A model generated the notes under the pieces. The model worked only from the letters and a program-made list of their open reading frames with translations. It was not told where the DNA came from and ran no database searches. From Liolophura sinensis (Eukaryota; Mollusca; Polyplacophora; Chitonida; Chitonidae): DNA of 64,000 bases. The stretch covers positions 48,657,385 to 48,721,384 of the forward strand of contig NC_088295.1 in NCBI RefSeq assembly GCF_032854445.1, written 5' to 3'. Each line of letters starts with the position of its first letter. The first letter of the stretch is position 1. This document shows, piece by piece, positions 1 to 13,287 of this stretch. A program made the position numbers and the translations under genes.

Positions 1-837
1 CTGGCACCAGCTTGTCCGTTCTCACCAGAGAGTTAAACAATTACATGAATGCCATCCTGACTCGGGGAAAACATCACTAACTACTTACACGAGCCAAGGG
101 ATAATAATTCCCCAAAGGTAGCCCCGTATTATATCAAAGTGCACATGGCAACTCCAGCATGTGGCTCATAATTATGAAGAAAACATTAACACGGTGAGCC
201 TCTGTACATAGACTCGATCTCATCGTAAATCTCTCCCAGATCGAGAGATGACATTTTCATATGAATATAATGAGTAATTCACATACAAATGACACACTGT
301 ACATGCACATCCGTAAACTGAAGAGAGATATATGTATGGCCTTGTATCTGAGGTAATGTGTTTTCAGACTGGAAGATGGATTGTGTGTTCCAAATTCAAT
401 TCTCTCACGGAGATATATATATCAGATCAGGTGTCATTTTAACTTGCTCCAAACTTTAATTACCATACACTAGTGATGCTGGTCCCAGACTCGCCATGTG
501 TATGCATTATTTTTTTTTTTTTTAATTCGGTCTTTTTATTTTCAGTTTTTTGGGGCATTTTTCCAGCTTTCAGCAGATATTGGTTCACAAACAGCAACCG
601 GCTTGCCCATGAATGCATTGGCACTATGTCCCCAAGGATGACACGATATTGCCACATCGTAATGATTGATGGCAACACAAAATGCCATATTACCAAGTGC
701 TCACAGTTGATAGCTTCCCAAAAATATACTGTTGACAGCACCAATGATAAATATGTTGTGTAAGCCCAGAATTCAATAAAGCCCATCCAAAGAATTAGGA
801 TCTAGCCATAATAATGGAATAATGACTATAATGCTCT
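1..837. other. Non-coding AT-rich sequence, no gene recognised
   Basis: Overlapping ORFs of about 100 codons occur on both strands around 460-786. One strand contains a T-run and neither has family motifs, consistent codon use or splice signals. I see no gene here. Confidence 0.6.
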
Positions 838-849
838 CAAAAATAAAAT

Positions 850-1114
850 TTATTTATTTATTTGATTGGTGTTTTATGCCGTACTCAAGAATATTTCGCA
901 TATACGATGGCAGCCAGCATTATGGTGGGTGGAAACCAGGCAGAGCCCGGGGGAACCCACGACCATCCGCAGGTTGCTGCCTGACCTTCCCACTTACGGC
1001 CGGAGAGGAAGCCAGCATGAGCTGGACTTGAACTCACAGCGACTGCATTGGTGAGAGGCTCCTGGGTCATTACGCTGCGCTAGCGCGCTAACCGACTGAG
1101 CCACGGAGGCCCAC
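850..1114 (-). mobile_element. tRNA-derived SINE family 1, full-length
   Basis: On the minus strand the element starts with a tRNA-like head carrying a box A-like stretch (TGGCTCAGTCGGTTAGCGCG) and a box B-like stretch (GAGTTCAAGTCC). It continues through a conserved central body and ends in an (AAAT)n tail. It is flanked by a 12-bp target-site duplication, CAAAAATAAAAT, at 838-849 and 1115-1126. The body resembles broadly distributed molluscan SINEs (RUDI/V-SINE or MetaSINE type); that family name is from memory and unverified. Confidence 0.88.
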
Positions 1115-1420
1115 CAAAAATAAAATGAACTAGCATACAACTTGATTAGGGGGTATGTTCATGTACAGTTATCTTCATATTTACAGCATTAAATTGTACA
1201 GAAAGAAACTAAATATATATACATGTATAACTCCACTATAACTTGTGCAACAAATTACAAAACAGGTCAAAACTGTTCAAATGCATGTAGGTTAAAGAGG
1301 GTTATCAACAGCCCTACTACACCTGTACATGATGCAGTCCAGTTTCTTGTAGGATCCCATCTACAGTGTGTATTTGGGAAGACAATTGGTCATAAATATT
1401 TCATATATGTGTATATTGGT

Positions 1421-1515
1421 TTACTTATTTATTTATTTGATTGGTGTTTTACGCCATACTCAAGAATATTTCACTTATACGACGACGGCCAGTTTTATGA
1501 TGGCAGGAAACCTGC
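1421..1515 (-). mobile_element. SINE family 1, 5'-truncated fragment
   Basis: The (AAAT)n tail and the first part of the conserved body are present. Similarity stops near the position of the body's aggaaacc segment and no tRNA head is present. Confidence 0.8.
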
Positions 1516-1798
1516 ATATTGGTGAGCAAAGAATTAGAATCTTACGTCAGGTAGACATGATTTGAAAACCTTGGGCATTTACACAAGTTGTATGTGTATG
1601 TTGTGGTACAAAGACCTTAATGGCCGAAACTTGAAAGAACTTCACAGCATTGTCAATCATACAACACACACGCTCAACATTTTGGTTTTAATACGTAAAG
1701 CAATAGTCCTTCAACCTATCAGCTCATGTACTTTTAGCTTATTTCAAAGTAAAACACAAAATAATTATACCAAGCAAACAAGTCAAGCCGTACAGTAT

Positions 1799-1990
1799 TG
1801 TATTTATTTGTTTACTTTTTTTTTTTTTGGTGGTTGTTGGACATTGTACTCGAGAAAATTTCCCTTATATGATGGCGGTAAGCATTGTGGAGGAAACAAG
1901 GAAGAGCCTGCGGGAAAAACACAACCATCCACAGTTTGCTGGCAGACTTTCCAATGTATGACTGTAGAAGAAGCCAGTATAGTATTAGGC
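1799..1990 (-). mobile_element. SINE family 1, diverged copy without head
   Basis: The tail, the cttatatgatggcggtaag-like body core and the ccatccacagtttgctggcag segment are recognisable but diverged. The tRNA head is missing. This is an older copy than its neighbours. Confidence 0.7.
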
Positions 1991-2091
1991 ATACCTGTGT
2001 AGACCCAATTAAATATAAAAGTTATCTTAGGCAGATTTTTAGCATATTTATGTGAAACCAACAGAGTGAAGTGATAAGCAGCCAGGTCATT

Positions 2092-5005
2092 AATGCTATA
2101 TTATGATCTGGTCTCTGTTTTGCTCTTTATCCTAATTAGTACAGCCCACTGGCAATGATGATAATTATCACCATCTGAAGCATGCAGAACTGGTTGGATA
2201 TCAGTACACTGGCCAGACAAAGTAGGCCAGATAGCATAAATTCTTTATTGAAACATGTTCAGGCCAGGTTATATTAAAGCCTATATATTATGTAGTTATA
2301 GATGTCACTGATTAAATTTTGGTCCTAGCCATAAAACAATTATCTTATTGTGAATTAAATATCAACAAAGTTTTATGTTGAACGTAATGGCCAGATTGTC
2401 TTGCAATCAGATTACGGTACCATATAATTGCCATTACAGAATTAATCTCTTATGATCTTCTTTTTATGGCAAAATAGATGAGACTGAGTTAGTCCATGGG
2501 TGTTGGGGACTGACAATCACTAAAAACTTTTCTGTCTCAAGCAAGCTTTAAGCCTAATGATTGCATATAATTCCCCATAATACATGTACCAACAATGAAA
2601 AGATTGTTGAAACAATTAGTACACTAATGAATTAATTATTATTGTTAAGGTTAACGATGCTGTGGGCGGGAGAGGATTGGTGTTAGCCTCACATACATGT
2701 AGCTCGAGATTTTCAGTGCATACACATACAAAATTACATCATGAGTTCGTAACTGATTAAATTCCTTAAAACATCTCCTTATGGCGAATTAAATATCAAA
2801 CAATGTTGTGTGCTATGTTCTTTGATAAGTAAAACCGATCTTAATTCAAAACTGATAATATAATCTGCTGCCACAAATCCAATGTGTATAGTGAAATAGA
2901 GAAGTCAATAACTGCATAAATTAGATAAATAATAAAGTGTGCAAGTAGTGAATAATAGTCAAATAATAATGTTCAGGTTTATGTTTTTATAACCTTTGCT
3001 TCGAAACTTGAACCTTGTATAAAAGACTCAAGATAATACCTCAAACCTCTAGCACTAAACTTAACCTCAACAGCTGACACCTGCCAGCCAGCCAGATTGA
3101 CTTCACCTATCAGGTTTTGTTTTCACAATCCTGCCAATAAAATTAGCTACAAATGGATTTTGATGACTCTGTTAAATTTTGTGTTGCTCAAAATCATACA
3201 GGTAAATACAAGAATGATTTATTAATACCTGTGTATGATTTAACCAGACATGTCATCAGTACTAAATCTGTTTAACCAGACTGGTTAATAGCACTAAATC
3301 TGCCCATATCTGTACAATAAAATAAGCAAATAAATAAACATCTGATCATTATGAATTTTTCCACTTATATAACCAGTTTGTATAGATTACTTTTTACAGT
3401 TTCAGTTTACCACAATTTCGATTAACTTTAAACAACTTTACCTAACTTCAAGATAAGATGTATAATAGATGGAACATAGTACATGCAGTAAGCAAAGAAA
3501 GGTTTCTCACCAGAATGAGATGTATGCATAATTAGTGCTCTCAGTTAAATTAGCCTGCCCACAAAAGTAGGTTATATCAATTAATTAATGAACAGCCAAC
3601 ACCTACACAAAAACCTAATCACCAGACAATTAAAGGCAGACACATCAAGCATTGCCTATTGCATATAATCCAGGTACAGATACATGAACACACATTTACA
3701 ATGTCAAAGGTCAAGATGACCCCAAATTAAAGGACATCAGTTCACTCATATACAGATTCAAATGTATACAAACGCATGCTGCACCACATGGCAAAGCATA
3801 TTTGTAGCAGCTCTAAAATCAAGGTGTCGCTAAGTGAAATGACCACTTAAGAAGAATGAAGTGATAATCACTCAAGCTGCATCAATTATATAGCTCACAG
3901 TATTACTAAAATCTTTCCTACCTTACAGCTAATTACCCTAAATAACCTAAAATTTCGCTCACAAAAATGCATTTTTAGACGGAAATAAATGTCACAAAAT
4001 TTTATTTTTTGGAGCTGTAACTTAAAATTTTTCAGTAAAATATCACCCCAAGTTTTCAACAAACCTCAAAATACATTTCTAAAATCAATGGAATTCTCAG
4101 AATCAGGAAAAATGGGTAAGTTAGTCATGGACAATATTTATGGTGATTTAGGGTATACATTTTGTTTCATGTGACCTGCTTATACTAAACTTACATTATA
4201 GTGCTGCCTCACTAAACCTCGCAATCATGAAGCATCTAGCGGTGTCTGACCAGATTCAGTTTTAATGCATATAGGTTGTTTCCAAATCGCACTGATTATC
4301 AGCTCTGACATAGTAAGGTGACAGCCACTAGACCTGTTTCATATGTGATGCATCACAATGACCAAGTATTGGCAAACTCTGCTTAACTGTCCGCAAGGCA
4401 CGCGTAAATCAACACAACTGGAGACAACTGAATGTTTAAGGCTGCAGTAAAGTAGTTCAACTCAGAGCAACATGCTGAGTCAGCAGTTGATGATGATCTC
4501 AATCCCACATAGATTAACTAAATCCAGCCCCCATCAAATGCTCCCAGTTGCTTCCAGTTAACAAAACCCCGTTTAAAACTCCAACTCAAGCTAGGATTAA
4601 TAATTCACACTTACCCTAATTCTTCTAATTTTTAGGGAGATTTGGCCTGCTCCTTTTAGCCAATATAATACATGTAACTGTGGCCAGAATATTGAGTTTC
4701 TTTCATCAACATGGTTAGTTCATCTACTGTACAACACATTTATATCTTAACTTTTCCAAAAAACTGGGAGAGAAATGTAATTCTCAGCTTTAAGCAACTA
4801 CTAGTATCTGTCCTAAGAAAGTATTTTCAGTAATCTAAGGGTACTGTATATGGCTATGTATCTTATGCAACAGTGGGATAAGCAGCTCTCATCAGCTAGA
4901 ATGGTTTCCTATAAATATGGTTTCTTACCAAACCAGGGACTAGATAATACTAATAATTACTGGCAAAAAAGGGGGAAAATTAGGACAGCATAGCTGTAGT
5001 ATCAA
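2092..5005. repeat. Copy 1 of a 2.9-kb direct duplication ending at the gap
   Basis: The sequence matches 5206-8110 almost base for base, with scattered substitutions and small indels. One example is an AAATAAAT stretch near 3325 that is absent from copy 2. Copy 1 stops exactly at the first N (5006) and copy 2 starts exactly after the last N. The content is non-coding: both copies carry the same 61-codon ORF without recognisable features. The geometry is that of two overlapping contigs or haplotypes placed end to end. Confidence 0.95.
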
Positions 5006-5205
5006 NNNNNNNNNNNNNNNNNNNNNNNNNNNNNNNNNNNNNNNNNNNNNNNNNNNNNNNNNNNNNNNNNNNNNNNNNNNNNNNNNNNNNNNNNNNNNNN
5101 NNNNNNNNNNNNNNNNNNNNNNNNNNNNNNNNNNNNNNNNNNNNNNNNNNNNNNNNNNNNNNNNNNNNNNNNNNNNNNNNNNNNNNNNNNNNNNNNNNNN
5201 NNNNN
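5006..5205. other. Assembly gap of exactly 200 N
   Basis: 200 unresolved bases. The round length suggests a fixed-size scaffolding gap rather than a measured distance. Confidence 0.99.
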
Positions 5206-8110
5206 AATGCTATATTATGATCTGGTCTCTGTTTTGCTCTTTATCCTAATTAGTACAGCCCACTGGCAATGATGATAATTATCACCATCTGAAGCATGCA
5301 GAACTGGTTGGATATCAGTACACTGGCCAGACAAAGTAGGCCAGATAGCATAAATTCTTTATTGAAACATGTTCAGGCCAGGTTATATTAAAGCCTATAT
5401 ATTATGTAGTTATAGATGTCACTGATTAAATTTTGGTCCTAGCCATAAAACAATTATCTTATTGTGAATTAAATATCAACAAAGTTTTATGTTGAACGTA
5501 ATGGCCAGATTGTCTTGCAATCAGATTACGGTACCATATAATTGCCATTACAGAATTAATCTCTTATGATCTTCTTTTTATGGCAAAATAGATGAGACTG
5601 AGTTAGTCCATGGGTGTTGGGGACTGACAATCACTAAAAACTTTTCTGTCTCAAGCAAGCTTTAAGCCTAATGATTGCATATAATTCCCCATAATACATG
5701 TACCAACAATGAAAAGATTGTTGAAACAATTAGTACACTAATGAATTAATTATTATTGTTAAGGTTAACGATGCTGTGGGCGGGAGAGGATTGGTGTTAG
5801 CCTCACATACATGTAGCTCGAGATTTTCAGTGCATACACATACAAAATTACATCATGAGTTCGTAACTGATTAAATTCCTTAAAACATCTCCTTATGGCG
5901 AATTAAATATCAAACAATGTTGTGTGCTATGTTCTTTGATAAGTAAAACCGATCTTAATTCAAAACTGATAATATAATCTGCTGCCACAAATCCAATGTG
6001 TATAGTGAAATAGAGAAGTCAATAACTGCATAAATTAGATAAATAATAAAGTGTGCAAGTAGTGAATAATAGTCAAATAATAATGTTCAGGTTTATGTTT
6101 TTATAACCTTTGCTTCGAAACTTGAACCTTGTATAAAAGACTCAAGATAATACCTCAAACCTCTAGCACTAAACTTAACCTCAACAGCTGACACCTGCCA
6201 GCCAGCCAGATTGACTTCACCTATCAGGTTTTGTTTTCACAATCCTGCCAATAAAATTAGCTACAAATGGATTTTGATGACTCTGTTAAATTTTGTGTTG
6301 CTCAAAATCATACAGGTAAATACAAGAATGATTTATTAATACCTGTGTATGATTTAACCAGACATGTCATCAGTACTAAATCTGTTTAACCAGACTGGTT
6401 AATAGCACTAAATCTGCCCATATCTGTACAATAAAATAAGCACATCTGATCATTATGAATTTTTCCACTTATATAACCAGGTTGTATAGATTACTTTTTA
6501 CAGTTTCAGTTTACCACAATTTCGATTAACTTTGAACAACTTTACCTAACTTCAAGATAAGATGTATAATAGATGGAACATAGTACATGCAGTAGCAAAG
6601 AAAGGTTTCTCACCAGAATGAGATGTATGCATAATTAGTGCTCTCAGTTAATTAGCCTGCCCACAAAAGTAGGTTATATCAATTAATTAATGAACAGCCA
6701 ACACCTACACAAAAACCTAATCACCAGACAATTAAAGGCAGACACATCAAGCATTGCCTATTGCATATAATCCAGGTACATATACATGAACACACATTTA
6801 CAATGTCAAAGGTCAAGATGACCCCAAATTAAAGGACATCAGTTCACTCATATACAGATTCAAATGTATACAAACGCATGCTGCACCACATGGCAAAGCA
6901 TATTTGTAGCAGCTCTAAAATCAAGGTGTCGCTAAGTGAAATGACCACTTAAGAAGACTGAAGTGATAAATCACCCAAGCTGCATCAATTATATAGCTAC
7001 AGTATTACTAAAATCTTTCCTACCTTACAGCTAATTACCCTAAATGACCTAAAATTTCGCTCACAAAAATGCATTTTTAGACGAAAATAAATGTCACAAA
7101 ATTTTATTTTTTGGAGCTGTAACTTAAAATTTTTCAGTAAAATATCACCCCAAGTTTTCAACAAACCTCAAAATACATTTCTAAAATCAATGGAATTCTC
7201 AGAATCAGGAAAAATGGGTAAGTTAGTCATGGACAATATTTATGGTGATTTAGGGTATACATTTTGTTTCATGTGACCTGCTTATACTAAACTTTACATT
7301 ATAGTGCTGCCTCACTAAACCTCGCAATCATGAGCATCTAGCGGTGTCTGACCAGATTCAGTTTTAATGCATATAGGTTGTTTCCAAATCGCACTGATTA
7401 TCAGCTCTGACATAGTAAGGTGACAGCCACTAGACCTGTTTCATATGTGATGCATCACAATGACCAAGTATTGGCAAACTCTGCTTAACTGTCTGCAAGG
7501 CACGCGTAAATCAACACAACTGGAGACAACTGAATGTTTAAGGCTGCAGTAAAGTAGTTCAACTCAGAGCAACTGCTGAGTCAGCAGTTGATGATGATCT
7601 CAATCCCACATAGATTAACTAAATCCCGCACCCCCCCCCCCCCCCCCCCCCCGCACCCCCCAAATGCTCCTAGTTGCTTCCAGTTAACTAAACCCCAGTT
7701 AAAACTCCAACTCAAGCTAGGATTAATAATTCACACTTACCCTAATTCTTCTAATTTTGGGGAGATTTGGCCTGCTTCTTATAGCCAATATAATACATGT
7801 AACTGTGGCCAGAATATTGAGTTTCTTTCATCCACATGGTTAGTTCATCTACTGTACAACACATTTATATCTTAACTTTTCCAAAAAACTGGGAGAGAAA
7901 TGTAATTCTCAGCTTTGAGCACTACTAGTATCTGTCCTAGAAAGTATTTTCAGTAATCTAAGGGTACATGTATCAACAGTGGATAAGCAGCTCTCATCAG
8001 CTAGAATGGTTTCCCTATAAATATGGTTCTTACCAACCATGGACTAGATAATACTAATAATTACTGGCGAAAAAAGGGGGAAAATTAGGACAGCATAGCT
8101 GTAGTATCAA
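5206..8110. repeat. Copy 2 of the 2.9-kb direct duplication
   Basis: Near-identical to 2092-5005. The most obvious difference is a 22-nt C-run at 7631-7652, where copy 1 has only a short C-rich stretch near 4528. No gene is recognised within the unit. Confidence 0.95.
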
Positions 8111-9747
8111 TAGTGACATTGCAGATGTACAAAATGAGGTGGGAAAATTTGGTCATGACCTTTTACATGCAGCTGTACATGTATAGGAATATAACATATA
8201 TGTAGAATGCACTATGTAGATGATGAACATCTACAGCTGTAACATGGTGAACCATGAAGACCACAAAAACGTCTTGTACCACCATTAAATCCACACTGCA
8301 TTACCTCGCTAACAATAACGGGAACCAAAGAGACTGTGGGAAGGTCTGCAGCAATCAGGTGATTACATACTTAAATTAAAACATTGAGGTTTGAATGAAA
8401 ACTAATTTAAAATAAAAATAAAGATGTCTGGGTGTCATTACGGTTGATCAGGGTTTGGATTCTAATGGCATTGTATGTTGACGGATGTGTTTCATATATA
8501 TTTTAAAACAAAAGTTGGTCCATATGGTCAAATTATCCTTATAACTGGAAAAGGTCGGTGAGTCGTGGCTGAGTAGTTCAGTTTTTCTTAAGCGCTAGGA
8601 CACATGAAGATAGGTTCAATTCCAGCCTTAGATAAGGAATTTCTTACTTCTCCAGCTCTTATTGTTTGTGAGGCTTTGGTGGCTATAGGTGATCGATAGT
8701 GCTTGTGTTGCCACATTTGCTTCAGTTTTAGTTTTCATTCAAACCTCAATGTTTTAATTTAAGTATGTAATACATGGTGATAAATGACTAATTAATAGTC
8801 CAGCTGTGTCCTAAAGGCAATGCACTCTTGTATATAGGATGAAGTAAAGCGCAAGGTTCAACTGGCATATTATATATGTGTGTATATGAACCTTGTGTTT
8901 GTTACCTGTGCTTTAATCCATCCTATAAACAACAATGAATTGCCTTTGGGGGCATAAATGGATATATATATATAATCATTATAAAAATATAATTTTACTT
9001 GCATGTGAAGGAAAGGAATGTTTAAGTCTTCAAGGTTCATCCCTGATAAATCCCAAATAATGCTGAAGAGCACACCACACTATGAGAAAATGGCACAGAA
9101 AACAATTTATCAAAGGGTCCAACCATGTGAAACCGTCGATCTATATTAATGATATTTTCTTCACAATAAAGCAACAGAAAGATACACAACAATAGACTCA
9201 ATATACTGTTCTGCATTGTACCTGCATGTAGTATGTTTTCAGCTTTAGTAATGCCTACAGGACATGTATATAAATGTATATGTACCTGTACGCCTCTAAT
9301 GGTCGATTTTCAGATACAACATAGCGTATTTCTCTTGTGATGGTAAAACGCTGTCTATGAAATAGAAGGTACTGCCCTCAACTGAATAAATAAATAAATA
9401 AATACATTACAGTATATCAAAATTACTGACACATTGAACTTAATGTCATTTTAACCTACATTGATGTACATAGTCAACAGAAAGTGTATCCAAGATAGGG
9501 TTATAACCTAAAAGCCCTGGACAGGTGAAATGTTTGTCACAAGTATATAATACACCTACATGGTTACTACATCTACTATAGCGTCTTCTAAAGGATAATA
9601 GCAGAAACACTTCAATGCCTTCCATACAAAAGTTAGTACAACTTAGTCAGAAGAGCTTTGACACTATCATACCATGTAGACCAAAGTAGAATATTTCAGA
9701 TCAGAATGTGTTCCTGGCAAAGTAACTAACTGCCTACACATTATAAT
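8111..9747. other. Non-coding sequence with a diverged tRNA-like stretch
   Basis: Around 8541-8640 a stretch resembling gtggctgagtagttcag and aggttcaattccagcct suggests an old tRNA-derived SINE head on the plus strand. Sequence near 8310-8380 recurs inverted near 8690-8775. Two short minus-strand candidate exons (about 9000-9060 and 9310-9385) have splice-like ends but no recognisable homology, so they are not called as genes. Confidence 0.4.
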
Positions 9748-9903
9748 ATTTATTTATTTATCTATTTTTTATTGGTGTTTCACGCTGTACACAAGAATAT
9801 TTTTCTTATACAGCAGTGGCCAACATCATTGTGACAGGAAACTGGGCAGAACCTCGGGGAAGCCCACGACCATCACCTGATTGCTGCAGACCTTCCCACA
9901 TAC
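9748..9903 (-). mobile_element. SINE family 1, headless diverged copy
   Basis: The tail repeats, the ttggtgtttcacgctgtac motif, the body core and the gctgcagaccttcccaca segment are recognisable. There is no tRNA head. Confidence 0.78.
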
Positions 9904-9928
9904 AACATATATATGTATATTATATAAT

Positions 9929-10062
9929 CAGGGGCTGGTGTCATGAAGCTCAGTTTAACACCTAAGTAAGGCCTCAACTATCATGACAACATATGTTGTA
10001 GAGATATAAAGTGCACCTAGTCAAGGGCAACTCAACACTAAGTATGCTTCATGAAACAGCCC
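9929..10062. mobile_element. Short MITE-like palindromic element
   Basis: The ends are imperfect inverted repeats: ggggctggtgtcatgaagct at the left and gcttcatgaaacagccct at the right. The interior is about 95 bp, without coding potential. This fits a non-autonomous DNA transposon. Confidence 0.65.
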
Positions 10063-10559
10063 TAGTATATGATAAATATAAAAATAGTATAAATTTTATG
10101 ACTAGTTTTTGAATGATAGATGTACATAATAACATAAATAAAGAATTAATAGCAGTCCTACATTTTCTTGTGCCGTCCGCAGCTTTAGAGAATTCAATAT
10201 GGCAAAATTTGCTTGACTACTACCATTCGGAATGAAATAATGTATCCGGAATCTAAGAGAAAATGTAAATGGTCTTAACAGGACGTACATCTTGCCAATT
10301 TCAAATTTCTGAGCAATCTGTAACACATACAGTATTGCATGCCATATCATGTCGGTGCTGATATCAAGTTAGTTGTTCACAGACCACAAAACATTTTTTA
10401 CAACATTAATATGAAATTAAAACATTATTATTATTATTATTCACATGTAAAGTGACAATGCCAAATTTGTCAGGAAGATTCTCCATTCTGAACTACAGGT
10501 GTCTAGTCTTTCCCAACTTTTTGCATGTCTAAAATATATTGATACTGATATGCACGCCT

Positions 10560-10745
10560 CTGGCCCTTCGATCACAAAGCGATCTTAGACTGAAGTCAAA
10601 ATTTCAAATCAATTTACAACTCTTATTACTGATCTGACCAGGTAAAAACATGGCTTGTTAACCCAAACTCTAGGTAAGTTATTGTAGAACAGAAATTTCA
10701 GATACAATATGGAAAGGAACATACCAAATTTAATAGTTAATTTAT
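10560..10745. mobile_element. Truncated MITE, inverted relative of the 54465 element
   Basis: The start (gatcacaaagcgatcttaga) and the segment around 10700 (gaaaggaacataccaaattt) match the reverse complement of 54465-54695. The distal terminal repeat seen in that copy is missing here. Confidence 0.7.
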
Positions 10746-11202
10746 AATTAGACTGACATGTCTGGACAGGTACATGTATGTACAGTAACTCCAGCTTGTC
10801 CCCCATGCAGTGTACCGGGAAGTGAAGTGTTTTTAGCTTCTAGGATCGGCCTGTATTATTTAGCTCTGCAAATAATAAATCCCCTGTCAGTATTTTGCCT
10901 TCAATAACACACCCAAACAATCGGCCCAGGTCAGGTTCATTCATCCACTATGTACAGGTGAATGACAAGTTTTCTGTTACTATTTGTGTACATATTGGCA
11001 CTAACCTATGGAGTCATTCTGCTATGACATACATATCAAACAAAGACTAGACAGAAAAACAGTGTCCCAATGTTCCAGTTTCACAGTGTGATTTTTATTC
11101 ACAAAACATCTTCACAAAAAAGCACACTTTTATAGCTGGAAAACTTTGTCAGTGGTACTGAATCAATTTCTCATGAGGTCAGAATGTATATGTACGCATG
11201 TT

Positions 11203-11358
11203 CATTTATTTATTTATTTATTTGATTGGTGTTTTACGCCGTACACAAGCATATTTCACTTATACGATGACGGCCACCATCATGGTGGGAGGAAACCGGG
11301 CAGAGCCCAGGGAAAACCCATGACCATCCGCAAGTTGCTGCCAGACCTTATCACGTAC
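11203..11358 (-). mobile_element. SINE family 1, 5'-truncated, with target-site duplication
   Basis: The tail and body are present and the tRNA head is absent. The 12-bp repeat TGTACGCATGTT flanks both ends (11191-11202 and 11359-11370). It is therefore a genuine truncated retroposition event, not a degraded full-length copy. Confidence 0.88.
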
Positions 11359-11379
11359 TGTACGCATGTTTATGTATAA

Positions 11380-11417
<38 letters not shown>
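11380..11417. repeat. (TA)n/(TG)n microsatellite
   Basis: A short run of alternating TA followed by about ten TG dinucleotides. Confidence 0.9.
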
Positions 11418-12113
11418 ACCCTAATTGCACAACCTTATAGCATATGAAAGAGCAACTCTCAGTGTAACTTATGAACATTTTGATTTTTTTGAATAAACAC
11501 CTTGTAAACATTTTAAAATGATGTACGCATATGGATAAAACGTACCAGATAAAACGTGACAGAAAACAAATACAAATGGCTGACTAACAAATACATATAG
11601 GGGTTATAACTCATACACAGTTTCAGTTTCATTCCCAGTGGAGAGATTCATTTCAAAAACGTGCAGATCACATGAATTATCATGACGTCAGCACTGTCAT
11701 GGCCATTGAAGCAGAAAATACTATCTAAGCCGGTACAAATGAATGTTACCCAACATGGCAGTTGAACTACATGCAGTTCAGCCTCAATACTTTTCACCCT
11801 GATTCATTTTAAAATGTTTGTAACACCTGTCATATTCTGGATGAAGAGACATTATAATTTGTGCCACTGACCTGTACACATGTTTTTATTTTTTATTCCA
11901 TGAAGAATACTTGCAATATATCTTGAGACAGATAGTTGGTCTTTCTCCAAAACTATCAGAACTCAAAGAAAAATCTTATTTCTAGTTTCAGAGGAAGTTA
12001 ATTTGGCCTACATATATTTAAACATTGAAATTAATGGGACATGCTGTTATTTCTTAGTTTTTATATAACTAATCAAGAAGCTGCAAGATGAAATTACCCA
12101 CTATAAAGTTTTA

Positions 12114-12550
12114 TGTATTTCCTTGCAGGTGCATGCCATAAAAAAGAATTCTAATGTGTACCTCAAGTTGATAAATTATAAATAAAGTCAGCACCAAAAT
12201 CCCCTGTGGGCGTCTCCATTTTGCCTAAGAACTAGTCCTGAAGTCTTCTGTGTTAGAAGAATTGCCATCAGAAACCGTCGAAGTGCAGTTTGTACATTTC
12301 CAGTAGAACTCTTCTTCCCAGAGGGTAGCGAAGAGTACAGTTCGATTTCTGCTTGACGATCGGGAAACCGGAATGTTGGACGTAGGTTCCGAGTTTACAC
12401 GAACAAGCCGGCAGTTATAACGACTCTCATTGGCTGAGAGGCAACACACCCCCAGCATAAATTACAGAGTGTTAAAGATGGAAGACGCGATGGACTCATC
12501 GATTTATGCCATCTTTGATGTTTTCAGGCTTTACGTGTATGGCGAGGAAA
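12114..12550 (-). repeat. Dispersed repeat 'A' with a coding-like core
   Basis: The reverse complement matches 44411-44853 over its whole length. On the minus strand a frame at 12225-12458 stays open for 77 codons and contains the motif LWEEEFYWKCTNC. The second copy preserves the same frame apart from one stop, and at least one indel between copies is a multiple of three. I do not recognise the family. It could be a transposon ORF fragment or a dispersed gene fragment. Confidence 0.6.
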
Positions 12551-12559
12551 AATCGCAAA

Positions 12560-13287
12560 ATTAATAGTGTCATGTTTTTAAGGTTTCTTCTCCTTTAACA
12601 TTATGTTTATATCATTCACAATGGACCCATCTCCATCACCAGACTGATGGCTTCTGGTTCTCATACCAACACTTATTCCAACATTGGCTAAGATTTACAT
12701 GAGAATATTGTGATGTAATGGCAAGTAGCGATTCTGGCAAAATGTGCGTAAATATTTTAGCTTTCATAATTGCCGTGCTTTAAGTGCATTCAGGACAAAC
12801 CTAACGTGTCTTCATCGGAACTGAACGAGGAGGTAGCTCTTCGTAAGCATTATACTGGAATCAGGTCCACATAGCTCTCGGGCTAAGGGTGGCCAGCGTT
12901 CCTCTCATATCCATATAAGCCACCCTACATCTTAAGCTACATGTAGTTAATGCAGTCTACTGTCTAAGCCTACTCTTGATAGTGATTCGTAACTGTCAAA
13001 GGTTTTATTAACTTTCGAGATGTTTCAAAACCAGCAGTGGATTAGAAAAAAAAATATGGGGAATTTTATAGTTGAGGTTGCTGTCACCTGCAACAGTACC
13101 ATCTTTTAACAATGAACATGTGGGAAGGGGGCTTAATGACTCACAAAAGGACAAACCTAGCCTTTACAACTGCCAAAATATGAAAATTAACCTATGCATC
13201 AAAGTTATTACACGATTTAATGGTTGTGATGTACAAAAAAACAGGAAGTGTACGGTAACTCAACCAACGGTGACAGCATGCACTCAC
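12560..13287. other. Non-coding, presumably first intron of the 13288-13506 gene
   Basis: No recognisable gene or repeat. It lies immediately downstream of the minus-strand donor at 13287. Confidence 0.5.

Noticed and set aside
10102-10350. Minus-strand candidate exon beginning IAQKFEIGKMYVLLRPF after a cag acceptor
   Set aside because: There is no convincing donor and no recognised homology, and I could not connect it in phase to the exon at 13288.
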